64,000 nt of DNA from Robiginitomaculum sp. GTDB taxonomy: Bacteria > Pseudomonadota > Alphaproteobacteria > Caulobacterales > Maricaulaceae. The DNA lies in contig JAJFFP010000030.1 in NCBI GenBank assembly GCA_021776595.1, positions 1-64,000 on the forward strand, in the 5' to 3' direction. The position numbers were made by a program, and so were the translations under genes. Every line of letters starts with the position of its first letter. Positions within the stretch are counted from its first letter, which is position 1. Shown here in pieces: positions 1 to 8,437 of this stretch. The notes under the pieces are model-generated. The model saw nothing but the letters and a program-made list of their open reading frames with translations. It made no database searches and was not told the DNA's origin.

Positions 1-155
1 TTCATCAGCGCATCAGGCGAAAGCTCGTCCATATTCTTTTTCATCCTTTTGCCCATTTCTTCGGTCAGGGTTTTGTTAATGGCCCGCACGTCTGGCAGGC
101 CTAGAAACGCACGCGCCTCTTCGGGTGTGCAGGAAATATCAATTTTTACCTTCAT
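1..155 (-). CDS. Partial small protein, DUF6489-like (3' end outside window)
   Basis: The minus strand opens with ATG at 155-153, preceded by a good ribosome site (AGAGGAAA). It stays open to the window edge for 51 codons, so the C-terminus is missing. The start reads MKVKIDISCTPEEARAFLGL, which I recall as the N-terminus of a short uncharacterised alphaproteobacterial family (DUF6489). The segment is charged, with no signal peptide and no membrane helix, so the protein is probably cytoplasmic. Function is unknown. It diverges from the dienelactone hydrolase gene and shares a 110-bp upstream region with it. The family name is from memory; the reading frame itself is clear. Confidence 0.6.
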   Translation of the reverse strand, partial: MKVKIDISCTPEEARAFLGLPDVRAINKTLTEEMGKRMKKNMDELSPDALM

Positions 156-265
156 AGGGCTTTCCTCTTCTTTTTTTCAGCTGGCTAGTCACGTTTGCTA
201 CCTCACTCTATATTATAGTCCTTTTCGGGTTACACCCCGCCAACCATTAATTTTAGGGTGATTAT

Positions 266-961
266 ATGTCAAAGACGATGCAAATTACGGCTTCTGATGG
301 GTCCTTTTCCGGTTATCTCGCCTTGCCTGCGTCCCTACCCGCCCCCGGCGTTGTGGTTTTACAGGAAATTTTCGGCGTTAATTATGCCATGCGTGAAATT
401 TGTGATGGTCTGGCGGCCAATGGTTATTGCGCGCTTTGCCCGGATCTTTTTTGGCGAATAGAGCCGGGTATTGATATTACTGACAAAACCGGTGAAGAGC
501 TTAAACGCGCCTTCGGGCTTTTTGGTCTTTTTGATGTAGATGCTGGTATGACCGACATTGCCAATAGTATTGCTGCGCTGCGTAAGCGCGGGGCCTGCAA
601 CGGCCTGGTCGGCACGCTGGGATATTGCCTTGGTGGCAAGCTGGCCTATTTAGCGGCCACCAGTACCGATACCAATGGCTCCGTTTCATATTACGGCGTT
701 GGTATAGATGCGCATCTGGATGAAGCCAGAAACATACAAACCCCGCTTCTTATGCACATTGCCGGCAAGGATGAGTTTGTCCCTCCAAGCGCCCGGAAGA
801 AAATCATTTCTCACCTTAAAGACAACCCCTTGGTGGAGATTTACACCTATCCGCAAAGGGATCATGCTTTTGCTCGCCCTGGCGGCGCTCATTTCCATGA
901 AAAAGATGCCGCCCTTGCCAATGGACGAAGCCTTTCCTTTTTGCAAAGGGCCCTAAAATAG
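266..961 (+). CDS. Dienelactone hydrolase family protein
   Basis: This 231-residue protein has the alpha/beta-hydrolase fold of the dienelactone hydrolase family, at the usual length. The nucleophile elbow is GYCLGG with Cys121 in place of serine, as is typical of the family. Asp169 (GKDEF) and His200 (RDHAF) complete the triad, and Glu34 (QEIFG) sits where the family keeps its cysteine-activating glutamate. It probably hydrolyses a lactone or ester in the cytoplasm; nothing nearby suggests an aromatic degradation pathway, so the substrate is unknown. The ATG at 266 follows an AGGG ribosome site. The 188 bases after it hold only a doubtful 39-codon frame (962-1081). Confidence 0.88.
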   Translation: MSKTMQITASDGSFSGYLALPASLPAPGVVVLQEIFGVNYAMREICDGLAANGYCALCPDLFWRIEPGIDITDKTGEELKRAFGLFGLFDVDAGMTDIANSIAALRKRGACNGLVGTLGYCLGGKLAYLAATSTDTNGSVSYYGVGIDAHLDEARNIQTPLLMHIAGKDEFVPPSARKKIISHLKDNPLVEIYTYPQRDHAFARPGGAHFHEKDAALANGRSLSFLQRALK

Positions 962-1149
962 ATGCGTTACAGCATTTTATTGATCTGTGTCCCGACACTT
1001 CCTGCTTGTGCTCAGGTCATACCTGGGTATGACCGAGTGGTGCGCCAAACCATCGATCTTGCCGCTTTTTTGATTGCGTGAGGGAAAACCACGGTGTCTT
1101 GATCAGTATGCACCTGCCGGGCAAGCCCGCGCTCTTCCTCCGACCGGCC

Positions 1150-1767
1150 TTATAGGGCAATGGCCCGCTTCCATGCCTCGCGTTCTTTTAAGGTCGCCCA
1201 ATAATTGATGACCTTTTCTGGTGCCAGCTCTTCCAGAGCGCCCAGCATATCAAGCACAAATACGACATACCCAACCGACATGTCTGCTGCGCTAAAGCCC
1301 CTTGCCAACAGGCTGTCTGGCCGCTTCATCTCTTTCGATAGCATGGTCATTCCGTTTTGCAGGTTTTGGGCGGCCCATTTGGCAATATCCGCATTGCGCT
1401 GTGCTTTGGGAAGCAAAAATTTGTGCCCGACCAGCAAAGACATATACATGCCAAAATAGGATTCTCCCATATGAAGCCATTGCAGATAGGGCCCATATTC
1501 CTCATCTTTGGCACTAAGGGATAAATCAGTTGGTCCGTATTTTGCCATTAGATATTCCATGATCGCTACGGATTCAAGCAACACCTGGTCGTCGTCCTTC
1601 AATGCGGGGACCTTCTGTAAAGGGTTGGTTTTTAAATACTCTTTGCCGCCGGTTGCCCCCATCCTAAATTCCAGGATATCCAGCTGATAATCCAGCCCCA
1701 TTTCTTCCATTAGCCATAGAGGGCGCAGTGAACGGGTTCTTCGCGCATGATACAGAATTAACTTCAC
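1150..1767 (-). CDS. Glutathione S-transferase family protein
   Basis: A 205-residue cytosolic GST. The N-terminal thioredoxin-like half (residues 1-80) begins MKLILYHARRTRS. It keeps the cis-proline (KVPAL) and the ES-A-I segment that bind glutathione in this superfamily. The C-terminal half is all-helical. The start codon is GTG with GGGA upstream. The usual role is conjugation or glutathione-dependent reduction of electrophiles, but class and substrate cannot be read from sequence. It lies 12 bp downstream of rho on the same strand, so it may be co-transcribed with rho, which is not the usual rho neighbour. Confidence 0.87.
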   Translation of the reverse strand: MKLILYHARRTRSLRPLWLMEEMGLDYQLDILEFRMGATGGKEYLKTNPLQKVPALKDDDQVLLESVAIMEYLMAKYGPTDLSLSAKDEEYGPYLQWLHMGESYFGMYMSLLVGHKFLLPKAQRNADIAKWAAQNLQNGMTMLSKEMKRPDSLLARGFSAADMSVGYVVFVLDMLGALEELAPEKVINYWATLKEREAWKRAIAL

Positions 1768-1779
1768 CGGTTTTCCCGT

Positions 1780-3120
1780 TTACGTATTCATGCTTTCAAA
1801 AAACTCATCATTGTTTTTGGTTTGACGAAGTTTTTCCAGCAGAAATTCAATGGAATCGGTCGTTCCCATCGGGTTGAGAATGCGCCGCAACACAAACATT
1901 TTTTGCAACACGTCCTTTGGAACCAGTAATTCTTCTTTGCGGGTGCCCGACTTGGTAACGTCGATCGCCGGAAACACCCGTTTGTCAGAAACTTTTCGAT
2001 CGAGCACAATCTCAGAATTACCCGTGCCCTTGAATTCTTCAAAAATAACCTCGTCCATACGCGATCCGGTCTCGACCAGCGCCGTAGATATTATGCTGAG
2101 TGAGCCGCCGTTTTCAATATTTCGCGCCGCACCAAAAAAACGCTTTGGCCGTTGCAGGGCATTGGCGTCAACACCACCGGTAAGCACTTTTCCTGAGGAG
2201 GGAACCACCGTGTTATAGGCACGTCCCAGCCGGGTGATAGAATCAAGCAAGATGACCACATCCCGGCCATGCTCAACCAGCCTTTTGGCTTTTTCGATAA
2301 CCATTTCGGCCACTTGAACATGCCGGGTCGCTGGTTCATCAAAGGTCGAGGAAATCACCTCGCCCCTTACGGATCGTTGCATGTCCGTTACTTCTTCCGG
2401 GCGCTCATCAATCAGCAAAACAATCAAAAAACATTCCGGGTGGTTGGCCTCAATAGCGTGGGCAATGTTTTGTAATAAAACGGTTTTGCCCGTGCGTGGC
2501 GGCGCCACAATCAGGGCGCGCTGGCCTTTTCCCAAAGGCGCAACAATATCAATCACACGTCCTGAACGGTCCTTTATCGTCGGGTCTTCGGTTTCCATTT
2601 TCATCTGCTCTTCCGGGTAAAGCGGTGTCAGATTATCAAACAGAATTTTATGCCGGACTCTTTCCGGGTCTTCAAAGTTGATTGCAAGGGTTTTTACAAG
2701 CGCAAAATAGCGCTCTCCGTCTCTGGGGCTTCTGATTTCGCCCTCCACGGTATCGCCGGTGCGCAGGCCCAGTTTGCGGATTTGCGTGGGGCTGACATAA
2801 ATGTCATCCGGGCCGGCCAGATAGTTGGATTCTGGCGAGCGCAAAAACCCGAAGCCGTCTTGCAGGGTTTCCAGAACGCCGCCGCCATGAATCTCTACCC
2901 CGCGTTCCGCAAGGTCTTTCAAAATAGCAAACATCATGTCCTGCTTGCGCATGGTCGATGCGTTTTCAATTTTCAGCGTTTCTGCCAATTTAAGAAGGTC
3001 TTTTGGCTGTTTTTCCTTCAGCTCCTGCAACGTCATGCGGGTCATGCCCTTGGGGGCTTCTTTTACAACCATTTCTTCTTCGGACTGGTCTTCAGTATTG
3101 TCGTTATCTTCCACGGTCAT
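1780..3120 (-). CDS. rho: Transcription termination factor Rho
   Basis: Rho is the hexameric RNA helicase that ends transcription on untranslated RNA. Visible parts are the N-terminal SAP-like helices ([18 protein letters not shown]), the cold-shock-type primary RNA site ([23 protein letters not shown] within its segment), the Walker A loop PPRTGKT and the arginine-rich C-terminal core. The frame is open upstream to 3258, but I chose ATG 3120 (MTVEDNDN), which gives 446 residues and places AGGAG about 12 bases upstream. The N-terminus carries a short acidic extension before the SAP region. Location beside hemJ-hemH-hemE and the origin is the standard alphaproteobacterial context. Confidence 0.97.
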   Translation of the reverse strand: MTVEDNDNTEDQSEEEMVVKEAPKGMTRMTLQELKEKQPKDLLKLAETLKIENASTMRKQDMMFAILKDLAERGVEIHGGGVLETLQDGFGFLRSPESNYLAGPDDIYVSPTQIRKLGLRTGDTVEGEIRSPRDGERYFALVKTLAINFEDPERVRHKILFDNLTPLYPEEQMKMETEDPTIKDRSGRVIDIVAPLGKGQRALIVAPPRTGKTVLLQNIAHAIEANHPECFLIVLLIDERPEEVTDMQRSVRGEVISSTFDEPATRHVQVAEMVIEKAKRLVEHGRDVVILLDSITRLGRAYNTVVPSSGKVLTGGVDANALQRPKRFFGAARNIENGGSLSIISTALVETGSRMDEVIFEEFKGTGNSEIVLDRKVSDKRVFPAIDVTKSGTRKEELLVPKDVLQKMFVLRRILNPMGTTDSIEFLLEKLRQTKNNDEFFESMNT

Positions 3121-3289
3121 GCTGGCGGTGGCTCCTGAAACTCCGCTTCTTCCATATCCAGACGCATGTGCACCTGTTTTGGTTCCGGGCGGTATAAATG
3201 TGGGTGTTTGGCAACAATCCACTTTGGGCGTTGCCTGAGAGATAGTCTGTAAAAGCACGGCTTGGCCTGGTCGTCAAGCGCTAGCTCTC

Positions 3290-3751
3290 TTAACGGATCC
3301 AGACCACTGCAGTCATAACGATCAATATGGCTAATATTGCCGGTATTTCATTGATGATGCGCCATTGTTTTTCAGTATAGGGCCGCTTTCCTTCTGCAAA
3401 CTGCTTTCGAGCTAACGCATAAAAATGGTGCATGCCCGTCATCAGGCTGATCAAGATAAATTTAGTAATCCATGGCGGCGTAAGAAAAACAAACCACCCT
3501 CCTGCACGTCCGGCGTTTGAAAAAACAAGCAATATTCCAAAAACCCAAGTCAGAACAAAAGCCGGGTTCATGATGATCCGCAACAGCCTTTCTTCTTGCA
3601 AGACCAGTGAGGCTTCCAGCTCACCGCCTCTTTTAGCTGAAAAATGATAGACAAAAAGACGCGGCAAATAAAGCAATCCTGCCATCCAGGCTATTACGCT
3701 TAAAATGTGTCCGGCGCGCCAGTAATCGTAATTTTCTGCCAAAAAGCTCAT
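3290..3751 (-). CDS. hemJ: Protoporphyrinogen oxidase HemJ
   Basis: HemJ (UPF0093) oxidises protoporphyrinogen IX to protoporphyrin IX in the inner membrane, the step just before ferrochelatase. The protein has 153 residues and four hydrophobic segments, beginning WRAGHILSVIAWMAGLLYLP with the conserved histidine in the first helix. RPYTEKQWRIINEIPA near the C-terminus is also typical. It is placed between hemH and rho, 10 bp after hemH on the same strand, so the last two haem steps are adjacent. No HemG or HemY is visible in the window. Confidence 0.93.
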   Translation of the reverse strand: MSFLAENYDYWRAGHILSVIAWMAGLLYLPRLFVYHFSAKRGGELEASLVLQEERLLRIIMNPAFVLTWVFGILLVFSNAGRAGGWFVFLTPPWITKFILISLMTGMHHFYALARKQFAEGKRPYTEKQWRIINEIPAILAILIVMTAVVWIR

Positions 3752-3761
3752 TTCCGTCTCG

Positions 3762-4709
3762 CTATAATTTACTTAACACCAAATCTGCCAGACAACTGAT
3801 AAACCCCTGATGGCTACTCAGCGCCGGAACCCGCATATAGTTTTTCACGCCAGATGATTTTGCAATCGCTAAATATTCAATATCCAGCTCTACTAGGGTT
3901 TCAATATGTTCAGACACAAAGGCAATTGGCACAACCAGCACGGATTTTCCCTGCGCGCCCGCGCGGACAATCTCTTCTCGTGTTGATGGTCCTATCCAGC
4001 GCAAGGGGCCAACCCGGCTTTGATAGGCAATTTGCATGTCTTTCAGTCTTTCCGGCAGTTTATTAGCTATGGCTGCACAACTGTCCTCAACCTGTTGCTG
4101 ATATGGGTCCCCCGCCAGGATAATTTTTTCTGGCAGGCCGTGCGCCGACATAAGGATTCGAGTATTTTCCGGTGCTCCGTATTTTTGGTAGGTATCAACG
4201 ATATTATCCACATGTGCCTGTATAAATTGCGCATTGGTTTCATAAGAAATAACTTTTTCTACTGCTCTTTCGGCTTTTTCCCAAGCGTTAATAAATGTTC
4301 CTGTGGTGGTGGTTGAAAACTGCGGATATAGCGGCAGCAGAATAATTTTATCGGCACCCCAATTTCTTATTTCCGCCTTCACCGCAGAAATACATGGTTC
4401 CCAATATCGCATGGATATAAAAACCTTGATGTTTTTTTCAGGCACGTTTTTTTTCAACAAATCGTGCAAGGCATCCGCCTGTTTTTGGCTTTGCTCTACA
4501 ATTGGTGATTTGCCGCCCATCAAGGCATAGTTTTTTTTGGCTTCCTTTTCCCGTGCCCGGCTGATCAATTCTGCCAGAATATATCGAAACGGGTTTGGAA
4601 GACCCATAATTGCCGGATCTGCGAAAAGATTGCGTAAAAAAGGGCGCACGCTTTTCAGGCTGTCTGGCCCTCCCATGTTAAATAGAACCACGGCTGTTTT
4701 TTCGCTCAT
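3762..4709 (-). CDS. hemH: Ferrochelatase
   Basis: Inserts ferrous iron into protoporphyrin IX, the last step of protohaem synthesis. The 315-residue protein starts EKTAVVLFNMGGPDSL, has LLPLYPQFSTTTTG, the catalytic histidine in MSAHGLPEKI, and a C-terminal substrate-entry part with FVSEHIETLVELDIEY including the conserved glutamate. Length is normal. Its ATG overlaps the hemE stop codon by 4 bp, so the two are translationally coupled. The order hemE-hemH-hemJ puts decarboxylase, chelatase and oxidase in one unit leading away from the origin. Confidence 0.97.
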   Translation of the reverse strand: MSEKTAVVLFNMGGPDSLKSVRPFLRNLFADPAIMGLPNPFRYILAELISRAREKEAKKNYALMGGKSPIVEQSQKQADALHDLLKKNVPEKNIKVFISMRYWEPCISAVKAEIRNWGADKIILLPLYPQFSTTTTGTFINAWEKAERAVEKVISYETNAQFIQAHVDNIVDTYQKYGAPENTRILMSAHGLPEKIILAGDPYQQQVEDSCAAIANKLPERLKDMQIAYQSRVGPLRWIGPSTREEIVRAGAQGKSVLVVPIAFVSEHIETLVELDIEYLAIAKSSGVKNYMRVPALSSHQGFISCLADLVLSKL

Positions 4710-5749
4710 ATCGGGCGTTTTACCTGTTCGATTAACTGCGTCATATGTTCTGGGGGCGTGTCTGGCGTAATGCCGTGGCCCAGATTAAAAATATGCGGCC
4801 TGCCAGAAAAACTGTTCTTTATGCGCGCCACCTCGTTTTGCAGCGCCTTACCCCCTACGCGCAGAACGGCCGGATCAAGATTTCCCTGCACCGTCATATC
4901 AGTAGGTAAATTTTCATTAAACCAGACGCCATTTTGTGCCTGGTCCAATGCGATCGCCTTTATACCGGTTTCTTTTGCATAGCGAAGCGCCTGGTGGCCA
5001 CACCCACGCGGAAACCCAATGATTGGCACATTTACCCCGCGCGCTTTTAACCCTTCAGTGATATTTCTGGCCGGGCGGATAATAAAGCGTTCAAAAAAAG
5101 GCTCGGGCAATCCTTCGGCCCAGGATTCAAACAGCTTGAGCACCTCTGCGCCGGCTTCTGCCTGCATCTGTAGATATTCAATCGTGGCTTCGCTAATTAT
5201 ATCCAGCAATAGATCAAACGATTGTGGGTCTTTCCAGGCCCACAACCGGGATTTCCATTTATCTTTAGAGCCACCGCCCTCAACCATATACGTTGCTACG
5301 GTCCAGGGTGCTCCTGCAAATCCGATCAAGGCCACATCATCAGGCAAACCCTCCCGAACCCGTTGCAGCGTTTCACCAACGGGTTCCAGTTTATGCAGGC
5401 GCCAACTCTTTTCCAACAGGGAAAGATTATCATTTTGGCTTAACGGGCACAGCTTTGGACCTTCTCCTGCAACAAAATGCAATTCACGCTCCATGGCATG
5501 GGGGATCAGCAATATATCTGCAAACACGATCGCTGCATCAAGATCAAACCTGCGCAAGGGTTGCAACGTAGCTTCACTTGCCATTTCAGGATTAAGACAA
5601 AAATCAACAAATGAATCTGCACCAGCGCGCAATTCTCTGTATTCTGGTAAATAACGTCCGGCCTGGCGCATCACCCAGACCGGAGGGCTTTTAGCGGTTC
5701 TTCCATTAAAGGCATTTATCAGAGGTTTTACCACTTTTCCCTTGGTCAT
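4706..5749 (-). CDS. hemE: Uroporphyrinogen decarboxylase
   Basis: Decarboxylates the four acetate groups of uroporphyrinogen III to give coproporphyrinogen III. Signature segments are PPVWVMRQAGRYLPEYR near the start and GFAGAPWTVATYMVEGGGS in the middle. The frame is open upstream to 5857, but the extra 36 residues would lie across the putative origin and are not like the family. ATG 5749 (MTKGKVVKPL) gives 347 residues, the usual length, with GGGAA just upstream. hemE is the marker gene on one side of the chromosome origin in Caulobacter and relatives. Confidence 0.97.
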   Translation of the reverse strand: MTKGKVVKPLINAFNGRTAKSPPVWVMRQAGRYLPEYRELRAGADSFVDFCLNPEMASEATLQPLRRFDLDAAIVFADILLIPHAMERELHFVAGEGPKLCPLSQNDNLSLLEKSWRLHKLEPVGETLQRVREGLPDDVALIGFAGAPWTVATYMVEGGGSKDKWKSRLWAWKDPQSFDLLLDIISEATIEYLQMQAEAGAEVLKLFESWAEGLPEPFFERFIIRPARNITEGLKARGVNVPIIGFPRGCGHQALRYAKETGIKAIALDQAQNGVWFNENLPTDMTVQGNLDPAVLRVGGKALQNEVARIKNSFSGRPHIFNLGHGITPDTPPEHMTQLIEQVKRPI

Positions 5750-5804
5750 ACTTTTCCCAGATTTCTTTATATTTTTATTGTGGTTATGGTTAGCCTGTAA
5801 AGAA

Positions 5805-6019
5805 TGTGGATAACCATAGTTATACACAGGATTGAAGAACTTATTCGCACGAAACACACAAGGAAAGTAAATATTGCACGTTGGACCTTAGAAAGGAAAA
5901 AACGAAAAACACGTATGTTTTCAACCATATATAATGTTATCATGATGCAGAGATATTAAAAAAGCTGCAATGAAGAGATTATACACAGCCGCAAAAAAAT
6001 GGTAATAATCTGTGCAGAA
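5805..6019. promoter_or_regulatory. DnaA box cluster
   Basis: Perfect matches to TTATNCACA occur at 5820-5828 (TTATACACA, plus), 5979-5987 (TTATACACA, plus) and 5805-5813 (TGTGGATAA, the minus-strand form TTATCCACA). The first two boxes by position are divergent and 6 bp apart. Single-mismatch boxes are TTATTCGCA at 5841-5849 (plus) and TGTGCAGAA at 6011-6019 (minus-strand TTCTGCACA). These are the expected binding sites for the initiator DnaA. The most AT-rich sequence lies between the left and right groups. Confidence 0.8.
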
Positions 6020-6092
6020 GTAATACCGGAATTAAGGCAACCTCGCCAAGCGCCGGTGCGGTAGTGTTAAAGGCCATAACAGCGCCCGGTTA

Positions 6093-6108
6093 TTAACACT
6101 TTGTTAAC
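6093..6108. promoter_or_regulatory. CtrA binding site at the origin/ppsR side
   Basis: The sequence TTAACACTTTGTTAAC is an exact match to the full CtrA recognition site, TTAA, seven bases, TTAAC. CtrA is the alphaproteobacterial cell-cycle response regulator, which in Caulobacter blocks replication from the origin and controls many promoters. The site lies 20 bp before the ppsR start codon, so it could act on the origin, on ppsR transcription, or both. Its presence together with cpdR in this window suggests that the CtrA circuit exists in this organism; binding is inferred. Confidence 0.7.
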
Positions 6109-6127
6109 GATTGCGCAGAGGGAAATA

Positions 6128-6988
6128 ATGAGCGAATTGGCCACACAAACCGGCTTTTATGTCCATATGCACTTGCTGTCTGATGCGACTGGCGAGACCC
6201 TGGCGGGCATTATTCGCGCGGCAAGCGCACAGTTTCGTATGCTGGTGCCGCTGGAACATATTCACGTGCTAACGCGCTCGGAAAAACAACTGGAGCTAGC
6301 CTTGGCTGATATAGAGGCCGCGCCAGGCATTGTGCTTTACACCATGGCGAATGAGAAACAAAAACAGCGCCTGGTTACTTTCTGCAAGGAAAGGACTATT
6401 CCCTGCATTGATGTGTTAGGCCCGACACTTCAAACACTTAGCCAATATCTTGGTAGCCCGGTTAGCCATGAAACAGGGGCGCAGCACATTCAAGATGAAG
6501 AATACCATCAGCGCATCAATGCCTTAAACTTTGCGATGGCTCATGATGACGGCCTTTCTCCGGAAAGGATCAACCAGGCCGATGTAATATTGCTTGGGGT
6601 TAGCAGAACATCTAAAACACCGACCTGCGTATATCTTGCAAACCGGGGAATAAAAGCGGCCAACATACCGATTGTAGGAAAGGCCCCGTTAAACCCGGCC
6701 TTGCTGCAGGCGGACAACAACCCATTGATCGTTGGTTTAACCATCAGCCCACGGCGATTGGTACAAATACGCCGCAATCGGCTGCTTAGCTTAAATGAGC
6801 ACAGGCCCAGCGATTATATTAATGAGACAGCCGTGCGCGATGAAATCATCTTCGCCAAACGTCTGTTTGCCCGGCACCAATGGCCAGTTATAGATGTAAC
6901 GCGCCGTTCTATCGAAGAAACGTCGGCAAAAATTATGTCGCTGCTGGCATCACGCAAGAATGAGAGCAAGGTCAATGAGGGTGGCTGA
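6128..6988 (+). CDS. ppsR: PEP synthase/PPDK regulatory kinase-pyrophosphorylase (DUF299)
   Basis: DUF299 proteins phosphorylate, and by pyrophosphorolysis dephosphorylate, phosphoenolpyruvate synthase or pyruvate phosphate dikinase. The P-loop-like motif GVSRTSKTPT and the downstream RRNRLLSLNE segment are typical. The ATG at 6128 (MSELATQTGFYVHMHLLSDATGE) has AGAGGG upstream and yields 286 residues, the normal length; the frame also allows a TTG at 6101 inside the CtrA palindrome, which I reject. The gene (RP001-like) is the right-hand marker of the alphaproteobacterial origin and leads the maf-aroE-coaE-dnaQ run. Whether the target here is PpsA or PPDK cannot be told. Confidence 0.93.
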   Translation: MSELATQTGFYVHMHLLSDATGETLAGIIRAASAQFRMLVPLEHIHVLTRSEKQLELALADIEAAPGIVLYTMANEKQKQRLVTFCKERTIPCIDVLGPTLQTLSQYLGSPVSHETGAQHIQDEEYHQRINALNFAMAHDDGLSPERINQADVILLGVSRTSKTPTCVYLANRGIKAANIPIVGKAPLNPALLQADNNPLIVGLTISPRRLVQIRRNRLLSLNEHRPSDYINETAVRDEIIFAKRLFARHQWPVIDVTRRSIEETSAKIMSLLASRKNESKVNEGG

Positions 6989-7580
6989 TAAAAACAAGAC
7001 ACTTATTCTCGCGTCAGCAAGCCGCATAAGGAAAGCGCTATTGGACCAGGCCAAAATTGAGTTTAATGTTATCCCTTCTACAATCGACGAAGGCTCCTAT
7101 AAAAATGATAAAAAAACAAACGGCCCCCAGGCGCTTAGTAAAGGCCTTGCCATAAAAAAGGCCCTTGATGTTTCAACAAAACATCAAGGGCTGGTCATTG
7201 GTGCAGATCAAATACTGGAGTTTGAAGGCAAACCGCATGATAAGGCAACGTCTTTGGAAGAGGCCAAAGTGCGTCTGAAAAAACTATCTGACAAAACCCA
7301 CTTCCTTGTCGGCACAACCGTGCTCGCAGAAGGCAATAAGATCATCTGGGAGCATCAAAGCCGCATCGCAATGAAAATGCGAAACCTTAGCGAAGGCTCT
7401 ATAGACACATACCTGCAAAAAGCAGGAGCGGGCATATTATCAAGTGTCGGCTGTTATGAAATAGAAGGGCTGGGTATTACGCTCTTTGAAGAAATACGCG
7501 GGGATTTTTTTACCGTTTTGGGCTTGCCGCTTTTACCATTATTGGGCGAATTGCGACGGCAAAAAGCAATTAGCACATGA
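6975..7580 (+). CDS. maf: Maf family nucleoside triphosphate pyrophosphatase
   Basis: Maf proteins hydrolyse non-canonical or pyrimidine nucleoside triphosphates to monophosphates. The N-terminal LILASASRIRKALL, the IDE motif (PSTIDEGSY) and GADQIL are family marks. I chose ATG 6975, which overlaps the end of ppsR by 14 bp; an in-frame ATG at 6960 and GTG at 6981 are alternatives. The protein has 201 residues. The dipeptide usually written SPRR after SAS is SRIRK here, so substrate preference among Maf subfamilies is uncertain. Its stop overlaps the aroE start (ATGA). Confidence 0.92.
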   Translation: MRVADKNKTLILASASRIRKALLDQAKIEFNVIPSTIDEGSYKNDKKTNGPQALSKGLAIKKALDVSTKHQGLVIGADQILEFEGKPHDKATSLEEAKVRLKKLSDKTHFLVGTTVLAEGNKIIWEHQSRIAMKMRNLSEGSIDTYLQKAGAGILSSVGCYEIEGLGITLFEEIRGDFFTVLGLPLLPLLGELRRQKAIST

Positions 7581-8437
7581 ATACGACCAAACAGCAACCC
7601 ATGAACGCCGGTGTAATTGGCGACCCGGTTGAGCACTCATTATCGCCGCTTTTATACACGCGCTGGATAAAAAAAACGGGCATACATGCACGGTATGATA
7701 AAATTCATGCTACGCCACAGGCCTTTGAAAAAACAGTTAAAAAGTGCTTTTCAAGCCCGCTGTTCATGGGCATGAATGTTACCTTACCACATAAAAGGGC
7801 CGCACTGGCGCTGTCTGATAAAGCAAGCGAAGCTGCACAAAAAACCGGTGCCGCAAACCTGCTGGTGCGCAAAGGCGAGGCTCTTTATGCAGAGAATACA
7901 GACATAGAGGGGTTTTTAGGCCCGTTATTAAACAAAGGAGCCAAAAGGGACTGGCGCGACAGAAAAATCGTTGTTGTCGGGGCCGGCGGGGCTGCGCGAG
8001 CAACCCTTGTCGCGCTAATGCAGCTAGACCCAAGCGAAATTGTTATCATCAACAGAACCAATGAAAAGGCCGCCGGTTTGGTAAAGGCGTTTGGGAGCGG
8101 AGTTCGTGCAGAAAGATGGTCTGTCAGGAATGACGTGCTGGAGGGGGTGGCATTACTGGTAAATGCCAGTGCAGCAGGCATGAGGGGCATGGAGCCTCTC
8201 GACATAAAGCTGGACAAGATAAACGCAAATGCGCTCGTTTATGATTTGGTTTACGCGCCCACGAACACCAACCTGTTAAAGCGGGCAAAGGCACAGGGAC
8301 TATCAACGCTGGGAGGGCTGGATATGTTAATTGGCCAGGCAATGCCTTCTTTTAAGGCGTTTTTCGGGATTAACGCGCCAGCAGACAAAGCCATAAAATC
8401 AGCGCTGATCAAGGCAGAGGCAAGGATGCGACAATGA
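7577..8437 (+). CDS. aroE: Shikimate dehydrogenase
   Basis: NADP-dependent reduction of 3-dehydroshikimate in the chorismate pathway. The shikimate-binding SLSPLLY follows GDPVEH; the catalytic lysine is in NVTLPHKRAAL and the paired aspartate in ENTDIEGF. The nucleotide loop GAGGAARA is intact. The 286-residue length is normal. The start overlaps the maf stop by 4 bp and its own stop overlaps coaE by 4 bp, so translation of this run is coupled. Confidence 0.96.
   Translation: MNTTKQQPMNAGVIGDPVEHSLSPLLYTRWIKKTGIHARYDKIHATPQAFEKTVKKCFSSPLFMGMNVTLPHKRAALALSDKASEAAQKTGAANLLVRKGEALYAENTDIEGFLGPLLNKGAKRDWRDRKIVVVGAGGAARATLVALMQLDPSEIVIINRTNEKAAGLVKAFGSGVRAERWSVRNDVLEGVALLVNASAAGMRGMEPLDIKLDKINANALVYDLVYAPTNTNLLKRAKAQGLSTLGGLDMLIGQAMPSFKAFFGINAPADKAIKSALIKAEARMRQ

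Larger units (their letters stand above)
5750..6127. other. Putative chromosomal replication origin (oriC)
   Basis: This 378-bp stretch between hemE and ppsR has no convincing gene. It is AT-rich, especially 5870-6010 (runs such as ATATATAATG and GATATTAAAAAA), which could be the unwinding element. It holds three perfect DnaA boxes, two single-mismatch boxes and one CtrA palindrome. In Caulobacter crescentus the origin lies between hemE and the DUF299 gene (RP001-like, here ppsR), the same gene pair. Flanking genes mostly diverge from this point: rho to hemE to the left, ppsR to dnaQ to the right. Function is inferred; initiation itself cannot be seen from sequence. Confidence 0.85.

Noticed and set aside
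962-1081. 39-codon frame starting ATG directly after the dienelactone hydrolase stop, with a signal-like start and LPAC
   Set aside because: No ribosome site, no recognisable family and too short to judge. It could be a lipoprotein fragment, but I cannot support it as a gene. The remaining bases to 1149 show nothing else.
5019-5654. 211-codon open frame on the plus strand inside hemE
   Set aside because: Antisense shadow of a strongly conserved gene; the product is low in complexity and has no ribosome site.
5750-5857. N-terminal extension of hemE by 36 residues
   Set aside because: It would place coding sequence over DnaA boxes, is not like the family, and the internal ATG has a ribosome site.
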